From NCBI RefSeq assembly GCF_005281475.1, contig NZ_CP040106.1, forward strand, positions 5,570,001-5,634,000: a DNA stretch of 64,000 nucleotides. Reading direction: 5' to 3'. Below the pieces are notes generated by a model. It was not told the DNA's origin. It saw only the letters and a list, made by a program, of their open reading frames with translations, and did no database searches. Positions 56,585 through 64,000 of the stretch are shown piece by piece; position 1 is the first letter of the stretch; every line of letters starts with the position of its first letter. This DNA is from Echinicola rosea (GTDB lineage Bacteria > Bacteroidota > Bacteroidia > Cytophagales > Cyclobacteriaceae). The position numbers and the translations under genes are program-made.

Positions 56585-56980
56585 TCAAATCTCATCTTTT
56601 AAATTACTTGATCGCTTGATCTGAAATTTATAAAAAGCATTGAGCTTATTGATAAGCTCATCAAACTTTAACCTCATTGTTAAATAGCTATTCTCGTCCA
56701 TATATTCTAAATCATAGGCTGTGATCAGATGATCCAATACTTCCAACGCACTTGCGTAAGCCGTATTGGTGAAACGTGCTTTGTCCCTATCTGAGGCCCT
56801 TCAACTTCCTTCCACCAAATTTGCAGTAATGCTGCCAACAGCTCGTTTTAGTTGACTGGTTAGGTTATACAATTCATCTGATGGAAAAGCTGTGGTCAAA
56901 ATATAAATTTCTTTCCTAAGTTTTCTGGACAATTGCCACACCTCTAATCTTTCGAAGGAATAGGTGTATGGTTTCTTCAT
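56585..56980 (-). pseudogene. Broken four-helix bundle gene with in-frame TGA
   Basis: The first part (from ATG at 56980) reads MKKPYTYSFERLEVWQLSRKLRKE and ends NLVEGS followed by TGA. The same frame then continues with RASDRDKARFTNTAYASALEVLDHLITAYDLEYM to LKDEI and a second stop at 56585. The usual family sequence has EGSGR, so a Gly codon (GGA) has most likely become TGA. No frameshift is needed. It is a sister of the gene at 54805-55158. Confidence 0.82.
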
Positions 56981-57102
56981 TCTTCCAATCAAACAATTCG
57001 ACAGTACAACAATTCTACCTCATCAGACGCAGCTTCGCCCGGTCAGTCACATTTCGTGCTTAGCGGGGTGGTAAAACTAAGAAAGCCAAGTAAGCGTGTA
57101 TC

Positions 57103-57615
57103 CTACTCAGCGGCTTTGTTATATAAAATGATGCCAGAGGGTAAATCTTTCTCCAGCAGGGTAAAATTCACTTTACGGTCGATCATTTCTTGGATTCTGA
57201 TCCCCAACATGTCGAGGTATTCCTCATTGAGGGCATTGCCCTTGATGCTGACATCAATGGTACCGGTATCAAGACCATTGGCGTAATCTCCGGTGAGAAC
57301 GACCCGTTCCACATCGCCCATCCGGTTCAGGACTTCCTCCACAAGGGTGTCCAAACCAATATATTTCCGTATGATATCCTGCAGGGACAAAAACAAAGGG
57401 TGCCGGGTGTTGGCACTGTAACAGATCCTGTTCTTTTCGGATGCTTTCTGCAGGTAACCGGCTTCTGATAGGTTGTTGAGTTCCTTTCTTATGGCATTGG
57501 TAGATTCACCAAACTCCTCGGCCAGGCCACGCAGGTGGCTATGGTTGTCCGCATTGATAAAAAACTTTACCAACAGTCGCAATCTGGTCTTGGATGTAAT
57601 CAACGAATCGAGCAT
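57103..57615 (-). CDS. Winged-helix regulator with nucleotidyltransferase-like domain
   Basis: 170 residues from the ATG at 57615; an earlier start would lie inside the promoter. The N-terminal winged helix (residues about 10-65: SKTRLRLLVKFFINADNHSHLRGLAEEFGESTNAIRKELNNLSEAGYL) is followed by a linker and a segment VERVVLTGDYANGLDTGTIDVSIKG that resembles the minimal nucleotidyltransferase pattern GS-x3-G-x4-S-D-I-D-L, with Ser replaced by Asp. It is likely a regulator at the head of the polysaccharide locus. It has a promoter with a dyad that could be its own operator. Confidence 0.8.
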   Translation of the reverse strand: MLDSLITSKTRLRLLVKFFINADNHSHLRGLAEEFGESTNAIRKELNNLSEAGYLQKASEKNRICYSANTRHPLFLSLQDIIRKYIGLDTLVEEVLNRMGDVERVVLTGDYANGLDTGTIDVSIKGNALNEEYLDMLGIRIQEMIDRKVNFTLLEKDLPSGIILYNKAAE

Positions 57616-57631
57616 AAAAAAGCACCTTGGC

Positions 57632-57674
57632 CTAACGAGCACCAAAAGTACTCGTTAGCCATTACATCTCCAAA
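57632..57674 (-). promoter_or_regulatory. Promoter with overlapping inverted-repeat operator
   Basis: On the minus strand TTTG (57674-57671), 20 bases, then TACTTTTG (57650-57643): a full match to the Bacteroidetes promoter. The -7 lies inside a perfect 8-bp inverted repeat CTAACGAG - N11 - CTCGTTAG (57658-57651 and 57639-57632). The ATG is about 20 bases after the expected transcription start. Confidence 0.75.
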
Positions 57675-57858
57675 ACTTTTCATTTTTTTCGTTAAAAATG
57701 CCCTTTACTCCGTATTTTTTAACATTTGCATAATATTGTTGCTCAAATGAAAATCAGCCCTTTTAAATGAATCGTTAAATAATGTATTGCATAAAAATGA
57801 ATTTTAAATTCTTTTTACAGCGTATATTTTTTTTTCGACCTATAGCTGATGAATATTT

Positions 57859-59119
57859 CACCTCACCTAGCCTCTCCTACTAGGAGAGGAACCGAGTGGT
57901 GATTATGAAGAGAATAGTTGAATGGTCATGGGCCACGAAGGTTCGAAGGCACTAAGGATTTTTTGTTCCTTTCCTTGATTATTAAGGTGAGCCCTGTGGA
58001 AAAAGTATTGTTTGCTCCTTCTCTGTATTCTAGGTGGCTCTAAGCCTTAAGCACTCACCTGAATCTTTGTCCATTGGAGGCCTTCATCAATACGGCTACC
58101 GGTTATCAAAAATCCGAAACAGTTCCCCCTTTTAGGGGGCTAGGGGGAAATCCAAGGTTTTATACACCTCACCTAGCCTCTCCTACTAGGAGAGGAACCG
58201 AGTGGTGATTATGAAGAGAATAGTTGAATGGTCATGGGCCACGAAGGCTCGAAGGCACCAAGGATTTTTTGTTCCTTTCCTTGATTATTCAAGGTGAGGC
58301 CTGTGGAAAAAGTTTTGTTTGCTCCTTCTCTGTATTCAGTTAGGTGTGACTCAGCCTTAAGCACTCACCTGAATCTTTGTCCATCGAAGGCCTTCATCAA
58401 TAGGGCTATCGGTGATCAAAAATTCGAAACAGTTCCCCCTTTTAGGGGATAGGGGGGAATCCAAGGTTTTATACACCTCACCTAGCCTCTCCTACTAGGA
58501 GAGGAACCGAGTGGTGATTATGAAGAGAATAGTTGAATGGTCATGGGCCACGAAGGCTCGAAGGCACTAAGGATTTTTTGTTCCTTTCCTTGATTATTAA
58601 GGTGAGCCCTGTGGAAAAAGTTTTGTTTGCTCCTTCTCTGTATTCTAGGTGGCTCTAAGCCTTAAGCACTCACCTGAATCTTTGTCCATTGGAGGCCTTC
58701 ATCAATAGGGCTATCGGTGATCAAAAATCCGAAACAGTTCCCCCTTTTAGGGGGCTAGGGGGTAATCCAAGGTTTTATACACCTCACCTAGCCTCTCCTA
58801 CTAGGAGAGGAACCGAGTGGTGATTATGAAGAGAATAGTTGAATGGTCATGGGCCACGAAGGCTCGAAGGCACCAAGGATTTTTTGTTCCTTTCCTTGAT
58901 TATTCAAGGTGAGGCCTGTGGAAAAAGTTTTGTTTGCTCCTTCGCTGTATTCAGTTAGGTGTGACTCAGCCTTAAGCACTCACTTGAATCTTTGTCCATC
59001 GAAGGCCTTCATCAATAGGGCTACCGGTGATCAAAATTCGAAACAGTTCCCCCTTTTAGGGGGCTAGGGGTAATCCGAGGTTTTATACACCTCACCTAGC
59101 CTCTCCTAGTAAGAGAGGG
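57859..59119. repeat. Tandem array, four 307-bp units in ABAB order plus a partial fifth
   Basis: Units start at CACCTCACCTAG at positions 57859, 58165, 58474, 58781 and 59088 (the last is cut short). Lengths are 306, 309, 307 and 307 bp. Units 1 and 3 share variant A (AAGGTGAGCCCTG, TAGGTGGCTCTAAGCC, CCATTGGAGG); units 2 and 4 share variant B (CAAGGTGAGGCCTG, GTTAGGTGTGACTCAGCC, CCATCGAAGG). The true period is about 615 bp. Each unit holds a palindrome CCTCTCCTA-C-TAGGAGAGG and a C/G run. No open frame follows the period. Confidence 0.88.
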
Positions 59120-59149
59120 AGCAATGCTCTTTCGTTAATGAAATTAAGA

Positions 59150-59281
59150 AAGGTTAGGCCGAGCGGAGTCGAGGTCCTACACTACCCTTCGACTCTATCT
59201 GGCGAATAGACAGGTCCGCTCAGGGTGACAAGCGTGTTGTACTTCCCCTAACTTAAGCGCATAGTTAGGGGGTTAGGGGGG
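59150..59281. repeat. Dispersed GC-rich repeat with paired arms
   Basis: GCCGAGCGGAGTCGAGG and CCCTTCGACTCTATCTGG, then GGTCCGCTCAGGGTGACA, are the arms of a common intergenic repeat in this phylum. It is followed by TTAGGGGGTTAGGGGGG next to the dehydrogenase stop. Confidence 0.6.
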
Positions 59282-59286
59282 TAATT

Positions 59287-60606
59287 TCACAACCGCGCAT
59301 CCACCAGGCTTTTGTCCAGCATGCCCTTGACATCGTAAACCACCTGTTTGTCGGACTTTTGGATGGTCCAGGACTTGAATTCCTGATGGGCGACGGCCAG
59401 GATGATGGCCGAATAGCTGGAAAGGTCGGGCTGCCTATCGCGGTCCAGTACCTGGATGCCATACTCGTGGGCCACTTCTGAGGCGTTTGCCCAGGGGTCG
59501 TACACGTCCACATGGATATCAAAGTTCTCCAGTTCCCGGTAAATATCGATTACGCGTGTATTGCGCACATCCGGACAATCCTCTTTGAAGGTAAAGCCCA
59601 GGATAAGCACCTTGGACTCCATCACCTTGAGGTCCTTGCGCATCATGTGCTTGATCACCTCGGTGGCCACATGCTTGCCCATAGAGTCGTTCAGGCGCCT
59701 TCCTGCCAATATGATCTCTGGGTGATAACCCACTTCCTGTGCCTTTTGGGCCAGATAAAACGGATCCACTCCGATGCAGTGTCCACCGACCAAGCCTGGG
59801 CGGAACGGTAGGAAATTCCATTTGGTACCGGCTGCTTCCAGCACTTCTTGTGTATCTATATTCAACAAATTAAAAATCTTGGACAGCTCATTGACAAAGG
59901 CAATATTGATGTCCCGCTGGGAATTCTCGATGACCTTGGCCGCTTCGGCAACCTTGATGGAAGAAGCCTTGAACGTTCCTGCGGTGATGACCGACCTGTA
60001 CAGGGCATCAATAAAATCTGCAGCCTCCGGATTGCTCCCGGAGGTCACTTTCAAAATCTTGGCCACCGTATGCTCCTTGTCCCCGGGATTGATCCGCTCG
60101 GGGGAATAGCCCACAAAGAAGTCCTTGTTGAATACCAGCCCTGATCCCTTTTCCAGTACCGGCACACATTCCTCTTCGGTGACCCCGGGATATACCGTGG
60201 ATTCGTAGATCACCACATCCCCTTTTTTGAGCACTTTGCCGATCGTCTTGGAGGCTTTGAGCATGGGCGTCAATACGGGCCTGTTGTGCTTATCGGTCGG
60301 TGTGGGCACCGTCACGATATAGACGTTACACCCGGTGATATCCTTTTGGGAGCTGGTGGGGTAAAACCCCGCTGATTTTGTAGTAAACTCTTCTTTTGAG
60401 CCGACCAGTACCGATTGCAAAAGGCCGTCCTCCACCTCAAGGGTATGGTCCACGCCATTGGCCAGCTCCTCCACGCGCGAAGTGGAAATATCGTATCCCA
60501 TCACGGGAAATTTCTTGGCAAATTCCACTGCCAAAGGGAGGCCTACATAGCCCAGTCCGATCACGGCAATATTTGATGCTTCAAGGGGAAAAAGTAGTGT
60601 CTTCAT
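59287..60606 (-). CDS. Nucleotide sugar dehydrogenase, TviB/WbpO-like (copy 2)
   Basis: 439 residues. NAD-binding [22 protein letters not shown], catalytic Cys in [18 protein letters not shown], and [26 protein letters not shown]. It is a paralogue of 50738-52057 with GC-rich codons. A TviC-like 4-epimerase gene lies 2.3 kb upstream, as in Vi antigen and Pseudomonas WbpO/WbpP, so the pair probably makes UDP-N-acetylgalactosaminuronate. One of the two copies may be redundant or act on another sugar. Confidence 0.9.
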   Translation of the reverse strand: MKTLLFPLEASNIAVIGLGYVGLPLAVEFAKKFPVMGYDISTSRVEELANGVDHTLEVEDGLLQSVLVGSKEEFTTKSAGFYPTSSQKDITGCNVYIVTVPTPTDKHNRPVLTPMLKASKTIGKVLKKGDVVIYESTVYPGVTEEECVPVLEKGSGLVFNKDFFVGYSPERINPGDKEHTVAKILKVTSGSNPEAADFIDALYRSVITAGTFKASSIKVAEAAKVIENSQRDINIAFVNELSKIFNLLNIDTQEVLEAAGTKWNFLPFRPGLVGGHCIGVDPFYLAQKAQEVGYHPEIILAGRRLNDSMGKHVATEVIKHMMRKDLKVMESKVLILGFTFKEDCPDVRNTRVIDIYRELENFDIHVDVYDPWANASEVAHEYGIQVLDRDRQPDLSSYSAIILAVAHQEFKSWTIQKSDKQVVYDVKGMLDKSLVDARL

Positions 60607-60735
60607 GAGTAGTGTTGATTATAAAATAAATCAGTAAATGGTTTATATGGGTTTTATTGATCCCCCGCAAATATAGGGGTTTATGGATGAATTCATTTCC
60701 CAAATGAATAATTGCTTCACACAAACCGTTGAAAC

Positions 60736-60972
60736 CGTCATTGCCAACGGAGCAATAGCGAAGTAAAGCAATCCCGTGTAATGGCTCCTCCACATTGAGA
60801 AGGACTCCGCTTCGAAATTGGAAACTGACACATCCTTCCTTGTCGGATCTCCCTGCTTATGGCGGTAGACAGGTTCGCAGTGACGTAATTGGAAAACATT
60901 GCGAACGGAGTAGGAATTCCTTTCCAAAAAACGAGATTGCTTCTCCGCCGCCGCGGATCGCAATGACGTAAA
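60736..60972. repeat. Dispersed intergenic repeat with CGTCATTG ends
   Basis: The segment begins CGTCATTGCCAACGGAGCAAT and ends GGATCGCAATGACGT, so its ends are inverted copies. This layout, with the words CGGAGCAA and TTCGCAGTGACG inside, is a known type of Bacteroidetes intergenic repeat. No gene lies in 60607-60990. Confidence 0.65.
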
Positions 60973-60990
60973 AAAACGCATAGCTTTTTG

Positions 60991-61770
60991 TCATTCGGCT
61001 ATCAATGAAACAGTACTTGCAATAAAAGAAGGGTTCAGTAAATCCTCCTTGTTATATTCCAGTGGTCGGCTATTATCAGCTTGCAACACCTGCCCACCCA
61101 AGGCCTCCAACACGCCATGTGCTGCCGCGGTATCCCACTCCATGGTGGGCGCGAAACGTGGATAGACCTGGGCCTTGTTTTCGGCCAGGAGCATAAACTT
61201 CAATGAGCTCCCCATGCTAATGGTTTCAGCACCCGGATACTGCTCCATAAAGGCTTTCGTTTCCGGGCTTTGATGGGACAGGCTCACCACTATTGTTTTT
61301 ATTCCATCCCCTTCCGGAAACCCCAATTTCACGGGTTCACGCCTCCCCTCCTGCTTCCAGGCACCTTCTTCTCCATTCCCCCAATACATCCACTCCGCCA
61401 CAGGGGCATACACCACCCCAATCACGGGACGGCCTTGCTGGATCAACGCGATGTTTACCGTAAACTCATCACTTTTCTTGATGAACTCCTTGGTACCGTC
61501 CAAGGGATCGACCATCCAAAAACAGTCCCAATCCTTACGGGTTTCATAAGGAATGTCCTTTCCTTCCTCCGACAGCACCGGTATCCCCGTTTCCTCGAGG
61601 TATTTCATGATGGCGTCATGGCCTGCTTTGTCTGCTTTGGTCAGGGGCGAATCGTCCCTTTTGTATTCCACGCCAAAATCAGCGGAACGATATACCTTCA
61701 TGATTTCATCCCCTGCTGCCCGGGCTGCAGTCACCGCTGACCTTGTCAGTTCCTTTAAGTCGATTTGCAT
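60991..61770 (-). CDS. cysQ: 3'(2'),5'-bisphosphate nucleotidase CysQ
   Basis: 259 residues, inositol-monophosphatase fold. The metal-binding motif DPLDGTKEF lies near residue 95, LTKADKAGHDAIM near 45 and WDTAAAHGVLEALGG near 205. It hydrolyses adenosine 3',5'-bisphosphate from sulfur metabolism. Lying within a polysaccharide locus it may support sulfation, but no sulfotransferase was found in this window. Confidence 0.93.
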   Translation of the reverse strand: MQIDLKELTRSAVTAARAAGDEIMKVYRSADFGVEYKRDDSPLTKADKAGHDAIMKYLEETGIPVLSEEGKDIPYETRKDWDCFWMVDPLDGTKEFIKKSDEFTVNIALIQQGRPVIGVVYAPVAEWMYWGNGEEGAWKQEGRREPVKLGFPEGDGIKTIVVSLSHQSPETKAFMEQYPGAETISMGSSLKFMLLAENKAQVYPRFAPTMEWDTAAAHGVLEALGGQVLQADNSRPLEYNKEDLLNPSFIASTVSLIAE

Positions 61771-61851
61771 AAGTGCAAATGTAGCATTCTTTATTTTAAA
61801 TGGACCTTTAAAATGCGGATACAGGCGATCACCGTAAAAGCGAAAGAGGTG

Positions 61852-62850
61852 CTAATCCACCAGTTCAGGTTTGTCCTTCTCGAGCTTTTCGAACACCTTT
61901 TTTACCTCCTGGGCACGCTCCTTTTTCAGTACAAGTACCGCATCTTTGGTCTGTACCAAAATGGTGTTTTCCAGCCCCACGAATTCTGTGTGGACCTTGC
62001 TGCCGATGATCATATTGCCTTGGGCATCGGCCTTGTAGCCATGCTGCTCCATATATTCAAAAACGGACTCAAAAGAGCCCATGTCCGACCAGCCAAATGA
62101 AGACGGCACCACCTTTATTTTTTGCGTGCGCTCCATTACCGCATAATCCACCGAAATGGAAGGGATCTCCATGGACATCTCCTGGTCCAAAAAGCCATCA
62201 CTGGCGGCGGCCATGGCTTCCTGTGACCGCTTGAAAACCTCTGGTTCGTAGCGTTCCAACTCGGAAAGGAACACCTGGGACTTGAAACAGAACATGCCCG
62301 AATTCCATAGAAAATTCCCTTTATCCAAAAACTGCTTAGCGGTGTCCAAATCCGGTTTTTCCCGGAAGCCCTTTACCGACTCTTCATCGGCCTCGATGTA
62401 GCCAAACCCGGTTTCCGGACGGGTAGGTTTGAGGCCAAAGGTCACGATATAATCCTCCTTGGCCAATTCAATGGCCCTCTCAACACTTTTGGTATACTCA
62501 TCTCCTGTGGTAATCAAGTGGTCTGAGGGCGTCACAAAAAGAATATCATCCGGTCCGGAACGAAACGCCGCAAATGCAATGGCCGCTGCCGTATTGCGTG
62601 GACAGGCCTCGATCACTTCGAAATATTCGGTAATGCCAAGCCCCTTGATGTCTTTTCGGGACAGCTCATAATTGGCCTGGTTGCCCACGATCATCAGCTC
62701 GTCACAAAGGCCTTGGTTCCGCTCCACGGTCTTCTGGAACAAGGTCCTTTCCTCAAAAATGGGCAGGTACTGTTTCGGGCAGCTCTTACGGGAAAGGGGC
62801 CATAGCCTGCTTCCTACCCCTCCGGACAATACTACATTTATTATTTGCAT
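61852..62850 (-). CDS. manC: Mannose-1-phosphate guanylyltransferase
   Basis: 332 residues. The nucleotide-binding start VVLSGGVGSRLWPLSRKSCPKQYLPI and the sugar-binding FVTPSDHLI and FGLKPTRPETGFGYIE are typical of GDP-mannose pyrophosphorylases. The C-terminal isomerase domain of ManC/AlgA fusions is absent. It makes GDP-mannose for capsule or LPS glycosyltransferases. Confidence 0.92.
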   Translation of the reverse strand: MQIINVVLSGGVGSRLWPLSRKSCPKQYLPIFEERTLFQKTVERNQGLCDELMIVGNQANYELSRKDIKGLGITEYFEVIEACPRNTAAAIAFAAFRSGPDDILFVTPSDHLITTGDEYTKSVERAIELAKEDYIVTFGLKPTRPETGFGYIEADEESVKGFREKPDLDTAKQFLDKGNFLWNSGMFCFKSQVFLSELERYEPEVFKRSQEAMAAASDGFLDQEMSMEIPSISVDYAVMERTQKIKVVPSSFGWSDMGSFESVFEYMEQHGYKADAQGNMIIGSKVHTEFVGLENTILVQTKDAVLVLKKERAQEVKKVFEKLEKDKPELVD

Positions 62851-62881
62851 GGTATAATAAATTCATTTCAGTTAAAAATAC

Positions 62882-63964
62882 TCAAGATTCTACCGTATTG
62901 GTCTTTTTAAAACTATTCCAATACCATTCACATGCCAATGCAAGCCCTTGTTTTACGGAATATTCAGGATCATACCCCAATACCTGCCGGCCCTTGGCAA
63001 TGGATGCCAGTGAATGCGGCACGTCCCCGGCACGCTGTGGCCCATATTCCAAGGGGATCTGTGCAATTTGCCCCCCGTATTTTGACAGCTCCTCCTTCAG
63101 GTAGCCTACAAGCTGGTTCAGGTCCACGCGCTCGCCAAAAGCTACGTTGAACACTTCCGATATAACGGCCCCGCTGTTGAAGGGTTCTCCAATGTGGGCA
63201 TAGTACGCCGCAAGGTTTTCCTTCATAACCGAGGAATCGGTCACAGCTGCTTTGATATTGGCCTGGATGACATTATCGATATAGGTGAAGTCCCTGGAAA
63301 AGGAACCGTCGCCATTGATCTTTGGGGACTCCCCTTCCACCAGGCACCGTACGAATTTAGGGATCACCGCTGCATAGGCCCCATCAGGATCCTGCCTTCT
63401 GCCAAAGACATTGAAATACCTTAGCCCGATGGTCTCCAGGCCATAGGTATCGGCAAAGTTTTTGGCAAACAGCTCGTCCACAAATTTGGTAATGGCATAG
63501 GGCGATAGGGCATTGCCGATGACATGTTCCACTTTGGGAAGGTCGGGATGGTCCCCATAGGTAGAGGAGCTGGCGGCATACACCACCCGCTTGACCCCTG
63601 CTTCCTTGGCGGCAAAGAGCACCTTGACAAAGCCGCCTATGTTCACATCGGTAGTGGTCATGGGGTCGGCAATGGATCGCGGTACGGATCCCAATGCTGC
63701 CTGGTGGAACACCAGTTCACAGCCTTCTGCAGCAGCCCTACAGGTATCATAATCACGGATATCCCCCTCCATCAATTCAAATTTGGGGGAATTTAAAGCA
63801 TCCTTTAGGTTTTGGTGCTTGCCCGTGGAGAAATTATCAAGGCAGACCACCCGGTTTCCGGCCTCCAACAGCGCATCGATCAGGTTGGAACCGATAAAAC
63901 CGGCTCCGCCCGTGACCAATACCTTTGCACCAGTGAGCAGCTGCTCTTCAGTTGTTGCTATCAT
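62882..63964 (-). CDS. UDP-HexNAc 4-epimerase, TviC/WbpP-like
   Basis: 360 residues. Starts KVLVTGGAGFIGSNLIDALLEAGNRVVCLDNFSTGKHQNL; YxxxK is in SPYAITKFVDELFA and the family segment GLRYFNVFGRRQDPDGAYAAVIPKFV follows. The extra N-terminal 12 residues are as in WbpP/TviC. These epimerases interconvert UDP-GlcNAc and UDP-GalNAc (and the uronates). With the WbpO-like gene downstream it fits a UDP-GalNAcA route. It is the last gene of the window; its promoter lies beyond 63964 and was not assigned. Confidence 0.9.
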   Translation of the reverse strand: MIATTEEQLLTGAKVLVTGGAGFIGSNLIDALLEAGNRVVCLDNFSTGKHQNLKDALNSPKFELMEGDIRDYDTCRAAAEGCELVFHQAALGSVPRSIADPMTTTDVNIGGFVKVLFAAKEAGVKRVVYAASSSTYGDHPDLPKVEHVIGNALSPYAITKFVDELFAKNFADTYGLETIGLRYFNVFGRRQDPDGAYAAVIPKFVRCLVEGESPKINGDGSFSRDFTYIDNVIQANIKAAVTDSSVMKENLAAYYAHIGEPFNSGAVISEVFNVAFGERVDLNQLVGYLKEELSKYGGQIAQIPLEYGPQRAGDVPHSLASIAKGRQVLGYDPEYSVKQGLALACEWYWNSFKKTNTVES

Positions 63965-64000
63965 GTCGTATCGTTTCCAATTATACTTTTAAGGTAAGCA

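Noticed and set aside
57859..59119. Possible CRISPR array
   Set aside because: Units are about 307 bp with no unique spacers and no cas genes nearby; it is a plain tandem repeat.

Overview
The window looks like a chromosomal segment of a Bacteroidota bacterium, most likely of the Cyclobacteriaceae (Echinicola, Algoriphagus or Cyclobacterium-like). The evidence is the Bacteroidetes-type Tra/Mob conjugation genes, RteC, a SusC/SusD pair, MauE and DUF6520-like genes, and promoters of the TTTG-N19..21-TAnnTTTG class. The genus is inferred from protein style only.

Positions 1 to about 26.4 kb are part of an integrated conjugative element; its left part lies outside the window. All transfer genes read leftwards. 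A mobilisation operon (72-aa protein, MobA-like accessory protein, relaxase, VirD4-like coupling protein; 26.3 to 22.5 kb) and the start of the transfer operon (small membrane protein, TraE, TraF, TraG, partial TraI; 4.05 kb to the left edge) are preceded by the same short hairpin-containing box. About 17 kb separates them. That stretch holds rteC with an unusual regulator gene (cNMP-binding domain + HTH + a C-terminal domain resembling a degenerate class I terpene cyclase), a cargo module (MauE-like protein, small secreted DUF6520-like protein, SusD, SusC, TlpA-like thioredoxin), an AT-rich regulator gene, a four-helix membrane protein, a lone response regulator, a TPR histidine kinase and a transposase gene.

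From 26.4 to 57.6 kb lies a capsule/exopolysaccharide locus, all on the minus strand. It contains a nucleotidyltransferase, Wzi, the initiating sugar-phosphate transferase, a 4,6-dehydratase and a reductase (probably for an N-acetyl-quinovosamine-type sugar), four or five glycosyltransferases, a pyruvyl transferase, a nitroreductase, a Wzx flippase, an MBOAT/SGNH O-acetylation pair, an alginate-lyase-like protein, a Wzy polymerase, Wzz, a TviB-like dehydrogenase, Wza, UDP-glucose dehydrogenase and a winged-helix regulator. The core (about 27.6 to 54.7 kb) is clearly more AT-rich than its flanks. Two insertion sequences sit around the MBOAT gene: an IS256-family element with a clean 8-bp target duplication, and an IS3-family element that has removed both the end of MBOAT and the beginning of its SGNH partner.

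From 57.6 to 64 kb the sequence is GC-richer again: four copies of a 307-bp tandem repeat in ABAB order, a second TviB-like dehydrogenase, a dispersed repeat, CysQ, mannose-1-phosphate guanylyltransferase and a TviC/WbpP-like 4-epimerase. These supply nucleotide sugars (probably UDP-HexNAcA and GDP-mannose) to the same locus. No tRNA, rRNA or CRISPR array was seen.
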